A stretch of DNA of 64,000 nucleotides from Anaerosacchariphilus hominis (lineage in GTDB: Bacteria > Bacillota > Clostridia > Lachnospirales > Lachnospiraceae), in the NCBI RefSeq assembly GCF_014290175.1, contig NZ_JACOOR010000002.1:372001-436000 (forward strand). The letters run 5' to 3'. How positions within the stretch are numbered: position 1 is the stretch's first letter; each line of letters opens with the position of its first letter. The position numbers and the translations under genes are program-made. The notes under the pieces are model-generated. The model saw only the letters and a program-made list of their open reading frames with translations, did not search any database and was not told the DNA's origin. Positions 1 to 8,951 of the stretch are shown in pieces.

Positions 1-1
1 G

Positions 2-793
2 AAAAATGATGAAAACGGCCTGAACCTCTACACGCTGCAGTGCCGGAACCATGTGCTGACTCCGCTCCATGAGCGTTTTGGTATCGATGTCTCTGACGGC
101 GCTATCCGGCAGGCCGTGGCAGAGCACAACCGCGTCTGTCAGTTGATCCGGGCCATTGGCGAATATCGGAAGGAAGATCATCCTTGCATTACCGGCTACG
201 AATTCCATATCCTGACGATGGCTACCTATGTGGCGCCGAAGAACATGCTGATTCCGGTTCTGGAAGAGACCCTGGAGGAACTGAAAACCAGAGAACCAGA
301 CACAAAGAAATACCGTGCCCGGGTGGTGCTGGTGGGCTCCGAGGTGGACGACGTGGATGTGGTGAAGCTCATCGAGGACTGCGGTGCTTACGTGTGCGCT
401 GATCGGTTCTGTTACGGATCCTTTCCGGGCAGGGATGAAATCATTCTGACGGAGGACGAGGACGCATTGACGCAGATTTGCCGTCAGTATATGAACCGGG
501 CCCAGTGCGCCCGCTATATGAATCAGGAGAAGATTCAGGGACGGCGCGCATATGTGGCGAAACTGGCAGAGGATTATCATGCGGACGGTATTATCTATGA
601 GCAGATGAAATTCTGCGATCCCTGGGCTTACGAGAGGACAGTGGGAACCCAGGTACTCCGGGACGAGTACCATTACCCGGTACTGTCGGTGGACCGCCCC
701 TATGCGGTGGGGCATTCCGGCCAGCTTCGTACCCGTGTCCAGGCCTTCGTGGAGAGCATTGAAATCAAGAAAATCCAGGGAGGTGGGAAATAA
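2..793 (+). CDS. 2-hydroxyacyl-CoA dehydratase-family subunit, 5' partial
   Basis: The reading frame is open to the left edge of the window, so this is the C-terminal 263 residues of a longer protein; the GTG at position 53 is internal. The visible part resembles the D-component (HgdB/FldC-like) of 2-hydroxyacyl-CoA dehydratases, including a KFCDPWAYE motif near the C-terminus where family members place a cluster-binding Cys. Such subunits hold Fe-S clusters and work with an ATP-driven activator. It ends in a 1-nt overlap (taATG) with the next dehydratase-like gene, and an activator gene follows, so the three almost certainly form one system. Some proteins of this fold are double-cubane-cluster reductases and not dehydratases, so the substrate cannot be named. 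Confidence 0.75.
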   Translation, partial: KNDENGLNLYTLQCRNHVLTPLHERFGIDVSDGAIRQAVAEHNRVCQLIRAIGEYRKEDHPCITGYEFHILTMATYVAPKNMLIPVLEETLEELKTREPDTKKYRARVVLVGSEVDDVDVVKLIEDCGAYVCADRFCYGSFPGRDEIILTEDEDALTQICRQYMNRAQCARYMNQEKIQGRRAYVAKLAEDYHADGIIYEQMKFCDPWAYERTVGTQVLRDEYHYPVLSVDRPYAVGHSGQLRTRVQAFVESIEIKKIQGGGK

Positions 794-2343
794 TGGGAAA
801 AGAATGGGGAAGCGAGCCGCTGGGAAGCTTCTATACCACCGGCAAGGTCCGGAACCGCAGAGAATGGCGCGGATTTAAGGATACCTTTTATGATTACACC
901 CGCTGGTTACATATCATGGGGATTCTGTCAAAATTCATTGTGAAGCCCCGGAACATCAAAGCCTTTTTCCGCTATCGATGGATGGCTAACTATCTGGCTG
1001 CGCCCATGATGGTGGATCGGCATACCCAGGGGTTACGGGGTCCGCAGCTTCGTATCGCCCACACCGAGTTCGACCTGGTTATGGCGGATGTGGCGAAGCT
1101 TCTGGACAATCTTTTTAAAGCAGATCGCCGCATCGGCAATGACAAGAAGCTGTCCGACAAGGTGGTTCTGATGGATGAAAATGAGATGACGGCCGTGATG
1201 ATGGGCTTTCCGACCCTGAAGGGACTGAGCCGTGAGACGCCGGCAGTCTATGTATCGGTGCTTCTGAATCAGTACGCGGCCTGCCATTACATTGACGTGG
1301 CACAGGAATACGGTCTGCCCGGCGACGTATGTCCCATGCCGGAAGCAGAGGCAGGCGTATCCATCGACGATGATTTTCCGATACTGGGCGCCTGCGCGGT
1401 ACAGTGCAACACCACCTGCGACGGCTCTCTCATGGGCAACAGTGTCATTTCCAAGAGGCTGGAACTGGAGGACGGCGTGCCCTGCTTCCAGCTGGCAGCG
1501 CCGCTCCGCCATCAGGAGGAGGACGTGCAGGAATACGCAGCCCAGGAAATCAGGAACTGTATCAAGTTCATTGAAGAGCAGACCGGGGAAAAATGGGACT
1601 GGGACGCTTATTTCACCTGTGCCGGGCGTGTGAATGAATCCACCCGTCACCGTCTGGAATGGCTGGAAATGAATAAGACTGATTACCCCCAGGTATTCGG
1701 ATCCAACCTGGCCCTGTATACAGAGACCAATTATATGGCCATCTGCGGTAAGGATCCAGATTTCCTGGCGGCGGACCGGAAGATTACGGCACTGGCGGAG
1801 AAGGCTTATAAGGAGAAGCACAAAGTCCTGCCGGAGTACCGCCACCGGGCTATTATCTGGGGCGTGCAGTCCCATTTCTACTTTGATTTCCTGATCTGGC
1901 TGCAGAACTGCTGGGGTATCCTGCCGCTGACGGATATGCTTTCCATGGTGTCTACCAAGGTGCTGTCCGAGGATGATAAAGAGCAGGCCATCTACGATAT
2001 GGCATGGCTGACCGAGAATATGATCATGCGAAATCGGACTCACGGAGGCTACCGGGTGCTTCTGGATGAGCTCTGGGAGTTCTGCGAGGAGTTCCGGGCC
2101 GATACGGTCATTCTCTGGGAGCATATGAGCTGCAAAGCCCTGACCGGCATGCACGGTCAGTTTGAGGAAAAGGCCAGAGAGAAGGGCATCCATCTGATCT
2201 GGGTAACCCACGACCTGTTTGATCCGAGAGTGATTTCACGTCAGGCCATCCGGGATCAGGTGAACCGCTACATGCGGACGGTCTTCCGGGAGGAGCCATT
2301 GGATCCCAGCCTGGAGATTCTGACGGATGAGCAGTCGTGGTAA
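793..2343 (+). CDS. 2-hydroxyacyl-CoA dehydratase-like large subunit
   Basis: A 516-residue protein overlapping the preceding subunit by one base. Length, composition and operon position fit the second subunit of a dehydratase or double-cubane-type enzyme. Cys residues lie in a GACAVQCNTTCDG stretch (about residues 199-211) and in WEHMSCKALTG near residue 448, candidate cluster ligands. The C-terminal part (VILWEHMSCK to IHLIWVTHDLFDPR) resembles the HgdB-type segment that closes the cluster site. The activator gene starts 38 nt downstream. The protein is longer than the classical HgdA/HgdB subunits (about 375-480 residues) and its N-terminal 100 residues are not recognised. Family assignment is fairly sure; the reaction is unknown. 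Confidence 0.65.
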   Translation: MGKEWGSEPLGSFYTTGKVRNRREWRGFKDTFYDYTRWLHIMGILSKFIVKPRNIKAFFRYRWMANYLAAPMMVDRHTQGLRGPQLRIAHTEFDLVMADVAKLLDNLFKADRRIGNDKKLSDKVVLMDENEMTAVMMGFPTLKGLSRETPAVYVSVLLNQYAACHYIDVAQEYGLPGDVCPMPEAEAGVSIDDDFPILGACAVQCNTTCDGSLMGNSVISKRLELEDGVPCFQLAAPLRHQEEDVQEYAAQEIRNCIKFIEEQTGEKWDWDAYFTCAGRVNESTRHRLEWLEMNKTDYPQVFGSNLALYTETNYMAICGKDPDFLAADRKITALAEKAYKEKHKVLPEYRHRAIIWGVQSHFYFDFLIWLQNCWGILPLTDMLSMVSTKVLSEDDKEQAIYDMAWLTENMIMRNRTHGGYRVLLDELWEFCEEFRADTVILWEHMSCKALTGMHGQFEEKAREKGIHLIWVTHDLFDPRVISRQAIRDQVNRYMRTVFREEPLDPSLEILTDEQSW

Positions 2344-2381
2344 GAATTCAGGTTTTGCATGGTAAGAAGGGGGAGAGAGAC

Positions 2382-3182
2382 ATGAAATATTTTGGCGGAT
2401 GTGATTCCGGAAGTACCTATACAAAATGTGTCATTCTAGATGGAACTGGGAAAATGGTGTCCGATGTGACCCTGCGCAGCCGTATCAACGCAGTTTTAAG
2501 CGCCGAGGACGCCCTGAATCAGGCGGTAGCGAAGGTGCCGGAGCTGAAAACAGCCGAAGATCTGGCCTATCTGGTGGGAACCGGCTACGGCCGCAACAAG
2601 GTGCCCTTTGCGGATGAAAATATCTCCGAGATCAGCTGCCATGCCATGGGCGTCCATGTGGCGGATCCGGATGTGCGGGCCATCATCGACATTGGTGGAC
2701 AGGATGTGAAGGGCATCGCTGTGGATACGGACGGTACGGTGCTGAACTTTGCCATGAACGACAAATGCGCGGCAGGAACAGGACGGTTTTTCGAGGCCAT
2801 GGCCAGAGCCTTTGAAATGGATCTGACGGAGTTTTCCAGACTTTCCTTACAGGCAAAAAATGTAATTCCGATCACGTCCCAGTGTACGGTTTTTGCCGAA
2901 TCCGAAGTGATTTCCCTGGTGGGAGAAGGCAAGCCCATGGATGAGATCGCGGCGGGAATTGAGCTTTCCGTGGCGAAGCGCTGCTTTGTCATGAGTAAAA
3001 AGGCAGGAGCCGCAGGCAGCGTGACCCTGACCGGCGGCTGTGCCAAGAACGATGGGCTAAAAGCGGCCATTGAAAAGGTGCTGAAGCTGAAGGTTACCGA
3101 GCTTCCCATCGATCCGCAGCTCATGGGAGCCCTGGGAGCGGCGGAGTTCGCGAGACAGAAGGGCATGGCGAAGGAGGCGTAA
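2382..3182 (+). CDS. BadF/BadG/HgdC-type ATP-dependent activator of dehydratase
   Basis: A 266-residue ASKHA-fold ATPase. The N-terminal phosphate-binding loop is GCDSGSTYTK; IDIGGQDVK is the second phosphate motif; NDKCAAGTGRF and ITSQCTVFAESEV carry the two Cys residues that, in the homodimer of this family, bind one bridging [4Fe-4S] cluster; TGGCAKN is the adenosine motif. Family members couple ATP hydrolysis to injecting a low-potential electron into the partner dehydratase or double-cubane protein. The ATG at 2382 with GGGGGAGAG upstream is preferred; an in-frame TTG lies 45 nt earlier. The partner subunits are directly upstream. Confidence 0.9.
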   Translation: MKYFGGCDSGSTYTKCVILDGTGKMVSDVTLRSRINAVLSAEDALNQAVAKVPELKTAEDLAYLVGTGYGRNKVPFADENISEISCHAMGVHVADPDVRAIIDIGGQDVKGIAVDTDGTVLNFAMNDKCAAGTGRFFEAMARAFEMDLTEFSRLSLQAKNVIPITSQCTVFAESEVISLVGEGKPMDEIAAGIELSVAKRCFVMSKKAGAAGSVTLTGGCAKNDGLKAAIEKVLKLKVTELPIDPQLMGALGAAEFARQKGMAKEA

Positions 3183-3185
3183 AGA

Positions 3186-3353
3186 ATGACAGGAATTTTA
3201 CATGCAATCGTGATAATCGCGATTATTGCGGCAGTTTTGTTCGTCCTGTCCTTCGCGGTCTATTTCTTCAATCTGGATATGAAGCTGACCGCAGCGCTGG
3301 CGCCGCTTTTTGAAAAGCATTACGATAAAATCGACAGGGATAAGCATTTATAA
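3186..3353 (+). CDS. small single-helix membrane protein
   Basis: A 55-residue frame (ATG at 3186, TAA at 3351-3353) between the activator and the next gene, three bases after the activator stop and overlapping the next start as TAATG. Residues 4-27 are a continuous hydrophobic helix (Ile, Val, Ala and Phe rich), followed by a short charged cytoplasmic tail ending in KIDRDKHL. Tight packing on both sides is the main evidence that it is translated. No family is recognised; it could tether the soluble redox proteins of the operon to the membrane. Confidence 0.65.
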   Translation: MTGILHAIVIIAIIAAVLFVLSFAVYFFNLDMKLTAALAPLFEKHYDKIDRDKHL

Positions 3354-4078
3354 TGAAGCTGTATGATGAAACCATAAGGAAAGTCCGGGCACTGCTGAGC
3401 AGTGAAAAGCAGCAGCTGCCCCACGACGACACAGCCTGGCCCTCCGTCTCCGACCGGAGCATGATTCTGAGAAGCGATATGGCCTACGAACTGGGCGGCG
3501 GCAGTCTGCCGGCCCTGGGCGTCACCTTGGTGACTGCTTCCGGGAAACTGGTCCCCGGCGACGGCGTGTACTTAACCGGTCCGGATTTGCCGGAGATTAC
3601 AGGCGACGTTCCGTTTGCAAGGATTGCCCTGGTGCGGGTGGGCGAGGATACTCTGGGCGAGGGGAAAAAGCTCTACCGGGCCATAAGAAGCCTTGAATAC
3701 ACCCGCTACCATTTTTACCCGGAGGGCTTCATGCTGCGGGTATCGTCTTCCAAGCGGCGGGAGAGCGTCCGCATCGGAAAAGAAGCCCTGAAAAAGGGAC
3801 TGGATTTCGCAAAGACCGGCAGCCAGATGCTCGCGGCCTTCCACGTCCACCCGGAGGTGGAAGCAGTGGAAATCCATTATGTGACTGCGGAGAAGTTTCC
3901 GTATCAGGAGTTGGAAGCGCTTGGCCGGGAAGGCGAGCGCATAACCGAAACACTCGATCATATGATGCAGAACCTGTCCATGGACTGCGGGGCCTGCGGA
4001 TTGAAGCAGGTGTGTGATGAAGTGGAGGGATTAAGGGAAATCCACTTCCACGAAAGTAACGAGGCGGCGAAGCCGTGA
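3353..4078 (+). CDS. CO dehydrogenase/acetyl-CoA synthase-like protein
   Basis: A 241-residue soluble protein translationally coupled (TAATG) to the small membrane protein. The C-terminal segment MDCGACGLKQVCDEVEGL (about residues 212-229) has three Cys and resembles the Cys-containing tail of short proteins annotated as CO dehydrogenase/acetyl-CoA synthase beta-subunit-like; the rest (LPALGVTLVTASGKLVPGDGV, then an RVSSSKRRESVRIGKEAL stretch) matches that group from memory only. It lacks the full length and the A-cluster region of a real acetyl-CoA synthase, so catalysis is doubtful. A HypA-type nickel chaperone in the same operon makes a metal site plausible. Function unassigned. Confidence 0.5.
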   Translation: MKLYDETIRKVRALLSSEKQQLPHDDTAWPSVSDRSMILRSDMAYELGGGSLPALGVTLVTASGKLVPGDGVYLTGPDLPEITGDVPFARIALVRVGEDTLGEGKKLYRAIRSLEYTRYHFYPEGFMLRVSSSKRRESVRIGKEALKKGLDFAKTGSQMLAAFHVHPEVEAVEIHYVTAEKFPYQELEALGREGERITETLDHMMQNLSMDCGACGLKQVCDEVEGLREIHFHESNEAAKP

Positions 4079-4147
4079 GAATCAGCTTCGCAGAAGCTAA
4101 ATCTCCCACGCCGGAGTAAATATAATATCAAAAAAGGAGATGACTCT

Positions 4148-6955
4148 ATGTTTGACATGGAAAAATACAACCAGTGGCCTGCAAACCACAAAAACGACAA
4201 AGCCCCCAGTGAGAAAATCATTGCGCTGGGAAGAAAGATTACCGACGTGGCCGGACACATCATGGGCGGCGTTAAGGTGGAGGATCCGGAATACTGGGGT
4301 CTGGCGGAAATCATTACCGAGGAGATGGCAGAAGTCGGCTTATCCATGAAAAAACGCGTACCCTACACCTTTTCCGAGATGTGTCATCTGAACAAGATCC
4401 CCAAAGAGGGCGAAGAGAAATTCCAGAAGCTGCTGGATGAGATGAGCTACATCGGACTGCTGGAGTACGATTACGGCTACCACTACGACCACAATGGCCG
4501 CACCCGGGAACAGACGGAACGCAGATATATTCTGCCCATGTTCGTACCCGGTTCCGCAGAGCTGTTCAACATGGAAGAACTGCCGGACGGAAGTAATCCC
4601 CGTTTGAAGGATCATCCGGATGTGGCCGCGTTCTTTGAGCGTATGACCTTTATTCCCCTGGCAGGCATTACTCAGATGGTACCGCCCGGAGGTGCGGGCA
4701 TCGGTATGCATGTCATCCCGGTAGAGAAAGCGATCTCCATGGAAAATCAGTCCATGGACATTGAGCATCTGTCCTACTGGCTGAAAAAATACGAAGGCCA
4801 CATTGGCGTAGGCCGCTGCTCCTGTCGTGCTTCCCGCAAAGTCATCGGCGAGGGCGTGGCAGACGACGATTTCGGCTGGTGCATCGGCGTGGGCGACTTT
4901 GCGGACTACTGCCGTGAGACCGGCAAGGGTCACGACATTACTTACGAGGAGGCCATGGCTATCTTAAAACGTGCCGAGGACAATGGCTTCGTACATCAGA
5001 TTACAAATATTGATGGTGAAAATAAGATTTTCGGTATCTGCAACTGTAATGTAAATATCTGTAACGCACTGCGGACCTCTCAGTTATTCAACACCCCGAA
5101 CATGTCCCGTTCCGCTTACGTGGCTCATGTGGATAAGGATAAATGCGTGGCCTGCGGACGCTGCGTGGAGTACTGCCCGGCAGGCGCGACCCGCCTTGGA
5201 CAGAAGCTCTGCCAGAAGGACGGCACCGAGGTGAAGTATCCGAAGCAGCAGCTTCCGGACGCAGTCAAATGGGGTAAGGACAAATGGGATCCCGACTACC
5301 GTGACAACAACCGCATCAACAGTCACAAGTCCGGTACAGCTCCCTGTAAGACGGCCTGTCCGGCACACATTGCCGTACAGGGCTATTTGAAGAAAGCTTC
5401 CCAGGGCAAATATCAGGAGGCTCTGGCTTTAATCAAGAAGCAGAACCCCTTCCCGGCAGTCTGCGGACGCATCTGCAACCGCCGCTGCGAGGACGCCTGC
5501 ACCAGAGGCACCATTGATCAGGCGGTAGCCATCGACGCAGTGAAAAAATTTATCGCGGACCAGGATCTGAAGGCAGAGACCCGCTATATTCCGCCCGTGG
5601 TGATTCCGGCCAGCATCCATATGGAACATTTCCCAGAGAAGATCGCCATCATCGGCGGCGGCCCGGCAGGCATGAGCGCAGCTTTCTATCTGGCAGAGAA
5701 AGGTTATCGTCCGACAGTATTTGAGAAGAACGAGGAGCCCGGCGGTATGCTCCGCTACGGCATCCCCTCCTATAAGCTGGAAAAAGACGTCATTGCGGCG
5801 GAAATCGACGTGATGCGCGAGATGGGCGTAGAGATTAAGACCGGCGTGGAGGTCGGAAAAGATGTGACCCTGAAAGAACTCCGTGAGCAGGGCTATAAGG
5901 CCTTCTACATCGCCATCGGCTGCAGCGCGGGCCGCAGACCCGGTGTGCCCGGAGACGACGCGGAGGGCACCACCACAGCCATTGATTATCTGCGGGAGGC
6001 CAACACCGGCAAGACCTCTTATACCGGAAGAGTGGTCGTCGTAGGCGGTGGAAACGTGGCCATCGACGCGGCCAGAGTCAGCGCCAGAAGCGGAGCCGGC
6101 GAAGTTCACATGCTCTGTCTGGAGTCTGAGGCAGAGATGCCGGCAGCAGATGAGGAAGTACGCGAGGCAAATGAAGACGGTGTAAAGATTCAGAACGGCT
6201 GGGGACCGAAGGAGGTTCTGACCGAGAACGGCAAGGTAACCGGCATCATCTTTAAGAAGTGTACCTCCGTCAAGAACGCAGAGGGTCGCTTCGCGCCGAC
6301 TTATGACGAAAATGAGACCATCCGGATCGAGTGTGACCGCGTCATTTTCGCGGTAGGCCAGAGAAGCGTCTGGGGCAATATGCTGGAGGGCGAGAACGTG
6401 ACCTTCAACGGACCGGCCATCGTGGCGGACAAGCTGACCTATCAGACCGGACAGCCGGATATCTTTGTGGGCGGCGACGTGTATACCGGACCGAAATTCG
6501 CCATCGACGCCATTGCGGCAGGCCACTATGCGGCAGAGTCCCTGCACCGCTATGTACACAACGGCCATATGACCATCGGACGGAACCGCTGGGAGTTTAA
6601 CGAGCTGGATAAGAACAATATCTCCGTGGAGAGCTATGATAATTCCTCCCGTCAGATCGAGGGTATGGACGAGACGGTACCGTCCAAATCCTTTAAGGAC
6701 GCCCACCTGACCCTGACCGAGGAGCAGGTACGCAGGGAGACTGCCCGGTGCCTGGGCTGCGGCGCGACCATTGTGGATGAGAATAAATGTATCGGCTGCG
6801 GCGTCTGCACCACCAAGTGCGAGTTTGACGCCATTACCCTGCGCCGGGATCATCCGGAGTGCTCGAAGATGGTGAAGGCCGAGGATAAGTTCAAGCATAT
6901 CCTGCCCTATCAGATGAAACGCGCGGTGAAGATCGTGACCCATAAAGAAAAATAA
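4148..6955 (+). CDS. multidomain Fe-S/FAD oxidoreductase (GltD-like)
   Basis: A 935-residue electron-transfer protein. Residues 1-330 form an N-terminal domain with Cys-rich motifs (GRCSCRASRK; ICNCNVNICNAL). A [4Fe-4S] ferredoxin motif CVACGRCVEYCPAGA is at about 334-348. A glutamate-synthase small-subunit-type Fe-S domain begins at CKTACPAH (about 399). FAD binding is shown by IAIIGGGPAGMSAAFY (about 500) and NAD(P)H binding by VVVVGGGNVAIDAA (about 630). The C-terminal motif CIGCGVCTTKCEFDA (about 880) is another ferredoxin cluster. Start ATG has AAAGGAGATG upstream. It probably passes electrons from NAD(P)H toward the dehydratase activator or another low-potential acceptor in this operon; this role is inferred from context only. 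Domain assignments are firm. Confidence 0.85.
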   Translation: MFDMEKYNQWPANHKNDKAPSEKIIALGRKITDVAGHIMGGVKVEDPEYWGLAEIITEEMAEVGLSMKKRVPYTFSEMCHLNKIPKEGEEKFQKLLDEMSYIGLLEYDYGYHYDHNGRTREQTERRYILPMFVPGSAELFNMEELPDGSNPRLKDHPDVAAFFERMTFIPLAGITQMVPPGGAGIGMHVIPVEKAISMENQSMDIEHLSYWLKKYEGHIGVGRCSCRASRKVIGEGVADDDFGWCIGVGDFADYCRETGKGHDITYEEAMAILKRAEDNGFVHQITNIDGENKIFGICNCNVNICNALRTSQLFNTPNMSRSAYVAHVDKDKCVACGRCVEYCPAGATRLGQKLCQKDGTEVKYPKQQLPDAVKWGKDKWDPDYRDNNRINSHKSGTAPCKTACPAHIAVQGYLKKASQGKYQEALALIKKQNPFPAVCGRICNRRCEDACTRGTIDQAVAIDAVKKFIADQDLKAETRYIPPVVIPASIHMEHFPEKIAIIGGGPAGMSAAFYLAEKGYRPTVFEKNEEPGGMLRYGIPSYKLEKDVIAAEIDVMREMGVEIKTGVEVGKDVTLKELREQGYKAFYIAIGCSAGRRPGVPGDDAEGTTTAIDYLREANTGKTSYTGRVVVVGGGNVAIDAARVSARSGAGEVHMLCLESEAEMPAADEEVREANEDGVKIQNGWGPKEVLTENGKVTGIIFKKCTSVKNAEGRFAPTYDENETIRIECDRVIFAVGQRSVWGNMLEGENVTFNGPAIVADKLTYQTGQPDIFVGGDVYTGPKFAIDAIAAGHYAAESLHRYVHNGHMTIGRNRWEFNELDKNNISVESYDNSSRQIEGMDETVPSKSFKDAHLTLTEEQVRRETARCLGCGATIVDENKCIGCGVCTTKCEFDAITLRRDHPECSKMVKAEDKFKHILPYQMKRAVKIVTHKEK

Positions 6956-6979
6956 AGGCAATAGAAGGAATATAAAATT

Positions 6980-7330
6980 ATGCATGAACTGGGAGTCGTA
7001 TTTTACGTGGTGCGCGACGTAAAAAAGGTGGCGGAGGAGAATAACGTGAAAAAAGTCTCCGCGGTCACCCTGGAAATCGGCGAGGTCACCGGCATCATCC
7101 ATGATTACCTCATCGACTGCTGGAACTGGGCGCGAAAAAAGGAACAGGTGATGGAGGAAGCAGAGCTTAAGATCGAGCAGATCGACGCCGTCACCTTCTG
7201 CGAAGACTGCGAACAGGAGTATCCCACCGTGACCTACGGAAAAACCTGTCCAAACTGTGGCAGCGAGCACACCTATCTCCGCCGGGGCAATGAATTTTTG
7301 ATCAAAGAAATCGAAGTCAGCGACAGCTGA
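6980..7330 (+). CDS. hypA: HypA-like nickel metallochaperone
   Basis: A 116-residue protein starting MHELGVV, where the MHE triad at the N-terminus is the nickel-binding site of HypA. Two zinc-finger pairs, CEDC (74-77) and CPNC (90-93, following KTC), form the structural zinc site. HypA normally supplies nickel to [NiFe]-hydrogenase with HypB; here no hydrogenase or hypB is seen, and the gene closes an operon with an acetyl-CoA-synthase-like protein and a redox enzyme. Nickel insertion into a partner in this operon is a reasonable inference. A strong terminator follows directly. Confidence 0.85.
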   Translation: MHELGVVFYVVRDVKKVAEENNVKKVSAVTLEIGEVTGIIHDYLIDCWNWARKKEQVMEEAELKIEQIDAVTFCEDCEQEYPTVTYGKTCPNCGSEHTYLRRGNEFLIKEIEVSDS

Positions 7331-7338
7331 AACAACAA

Positions 7339-7387
7339 AGAAGGAAACAGCAGATGCCGGGGATGGCGCTGCTGTTTCCTTCTATTA
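7339..7387 (+). terminator. rho-independent terminator of redox operon
   Basis: Perfect 15-bp inverted repeat (7339-7353 with 7369-7383, AGAAGGAAACAGCAG pairing with its complement) followed by a T-containing tail. It lies 8 nt after the hypA stop. Confidence 0.85.
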
Positions 7388-7458
7388 TGATGAATTATTA
7401 TAATATATTAGAAATACTTATAAATAAACAAAAATATAAATAGAAATTAATAAATCTA

Positions 7459-7488
7459 TTGACAAAATACGATACGGGTGCTTATACT
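7459..7488 (+). promoter_or_regulatory. sigma-A promoter of nucleoside transporter operon
   Basis: TTGACA (7459-7464) and TATACT (7483-7488) separated by 18 nt, within an AT-rich spacer and 75 nt ahead of the lipoprotein start. No riboswitch-like structure is visible between promoter and gene. Confidence 0.8.
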
Positions 7489-7562
7489 TCTATTTGTTGA
7501 GAATTGACTGATAACGACAGACTCAACATCCAAATAATGGGAAAACACATAGGAGGAACATT

Positions 7563-8810
7563 ATGAAAAAGAGAGTACTTAGTCTCATTACTGTACTGGC
7601 TATGACTGTCGGCATGCTGGCAGGCTGCGGCGGATCTTCTGACAAGGCTTCTGCGGATACCAAGACAGACGCAGAGTCCACCACAACAGAGGGAGAGGCT
7701 TCCCTGGCAGACGTCAAGGTAGGTTTCATCTTCCTGCATGATGAGAATTCCACATATGACCTGAACTTCATGAACGCTGCAAAAGAGGCTTGCGAGAAGC
7801 TGGGCGTCGAGTACATGACCAAGACCAATATTCCGGAGGGTCAGGAGTGCTACGAGGCAGCATGTGAGCTGGCAGACGCAGGCTGCAACTTCATCTTCGC
7901 AGACAGCTTCGGACATGAGGATTACATGATCGAGGCAGCCAAGGAGTATCCGGAGGTACAGTTCAGCCACGCAACCGGAACCAAGGCGCATACAGAGAAT
8001 CTGGACAACTTCCACAACGCATTCGCTTCCATCTATGACGGACGTTACCTGGCAGGTATCGCCGCAGGCATGAAGCTGAATGAGATGATTGACAATGGCG
8101 ATATTACCGCAGAGCAGGCTAAGATCGGTTATGTCGGAGCATTTACCTACGCAGAGGTTATCTCCGGTTACACCTCTTTCTTCCTGGGCGCGCGTTCCGT
8201 ATGCCCGACTGCTACCATGGATGTAACCTTCACAGGATCCTGGTATGATGAGACAGCAGAGAAAGAGGGAGCAAACAAGCTGATTCAGGACGGTTGCGTT
8301 CTGATCAGCCAGCATGCAGACTCCATGGGAGCTCCCACCGCATGTGAGACCGCAGGCGTACCGAACGTATCCTACAACGGAAGCACTGAGAGCGCTTGCC
8401 CGAACACCTTCCTGGTATCCTCCAGAGTCAACTGGGAGCCGTACTTTGAGTATGCTATCAACTGCGTGGCAAACGGAGAAGCCATCGACGCTGACTGGAC
8501 AGGAACCTTGGCAACCGGTTCTGTAGAGCTGAGCACCCTGGGAAGTGCAGTGGCAGAGGGAACCCAGGAAGCCATCGACGAGGCAAAGGCCAAGATCGAG
8601 TCCGGCGAGCTGCATGTATTTGACACCTCCACTTTCACGGTAGAGGGTCAGGAGCTGACCAGCTATCAGGCAGACGTAGATACCGATGCAGATTACACAC
8701 CGGATCATGAGGTCGTAAGCGATGGATACTTCCATGAGTCCGAGTACCGTTCCGCTCCGTACTTTAATGTAAACATCGACGGCATCAATCTTCTGGATAC
8801 CGCATTCTAA
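7563..8810 (+). CDS. BMP-family nucleoside-binding lipoprotein
   Basis: A 415-residue substrate-binding protein. The signal peptide ends in the lipobox LAGC with Cys22, so it is lipid-anchored outside the membrane; a Ser/Thr/Glu-rich linker follows. The body has the BMP/PnrA fold signature (DVKVGFIFLH at about 50, the hinge stretch FIFADSFGHEDYM, then GYVGAFTYAEVISGYTSFF). Proteins of this family deliver purine and pyrimidine nucleosides to the ABC importer encoded by the next three genes. RBS AGGAGGAAC precedes the ATG at 7563. The gene is separated from the ATPase gene by a hairpin, which would raise its expression above that of the membrane components. Confidence 0.9.
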   Translation: MKKRVLSLITVLAMTVGMLAGCGGSSDKASADTKTDAESTTTEGEASLADVKVGFIFLHDENSTYDLNFMNAAKEACEKLGVEYMTKTNIPEGQECYEAACELADAGCNFIFADSFGHEDYMIEAAKEYPEVQFSHATGTKAHTENLDNFHNAFASIYDGRYLAGIAAGMKLNEMIDNGDITAEQAKIGYVGAFTYAEVISGYTSFFLGARSVCPTATMDVTFTGSWYDETAEKEGANKLIQDGCVLISQHADSMGAPTACETAGVPNVSYNGSTESACPNTFLVSSRVNWEPYFEYAINCVANGEAIDADWTGTLATGSVELSTLGSAVAEGTQEAIDEAKAKIESGELHVFDTSTFTVEGQELTSYQADVDTDADYTPDHEVVSDGYFHESEYRSAPYFNVNIDGINLLDTAF

Positions 8811-8846
8811 TAAAAGCCTGAACGCTTACGCTTGAATGAAAAGCAC

Positions 8847-8882
8847 AGGGCGGCGCAGCAGAACATGCCGCGCCGTCCTTTT
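8847..8882 (+). terminator. intra-operon attenuator hairpin
   Basis: AGGGCGGCGC (8847-8856) pairs with GCGCCGTCCT (8870-8879), one G-T pair, followed by a short T tract. Its position after the binding-protein gene and before the ATPase gene fits a partial terminator or 3' mRNA stabiliser. Confidence 0.6.
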
Positions 8883-8951
8883 GATCCGTTTTGCGGATAC
8901 GCATCCGGATCGGTTTCATACAATCCATTTTACAAGGGAAGGAAACAAAAG

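Noticed and set aside
5429..7270. 613-codon open frame on the minus strand opposite the oxidoreductase and hypA
   Set aside because: It is the antisense shadow of a GC-rich, strongly biased gene; the plus strand encodes clear Fe-S, FAD and NAD(P)H motifs over the same bases, and the antisense product has no recognisable domain.
7482..8735. 417-codon minus-strand frame opposite the BMP lipoprotein
   Set aside because: Low-complexity Cys-, Leu- and Val-rich product caused by codon bias of the plus-strand gene; no RBS and it would run into the promoter of the real gene.
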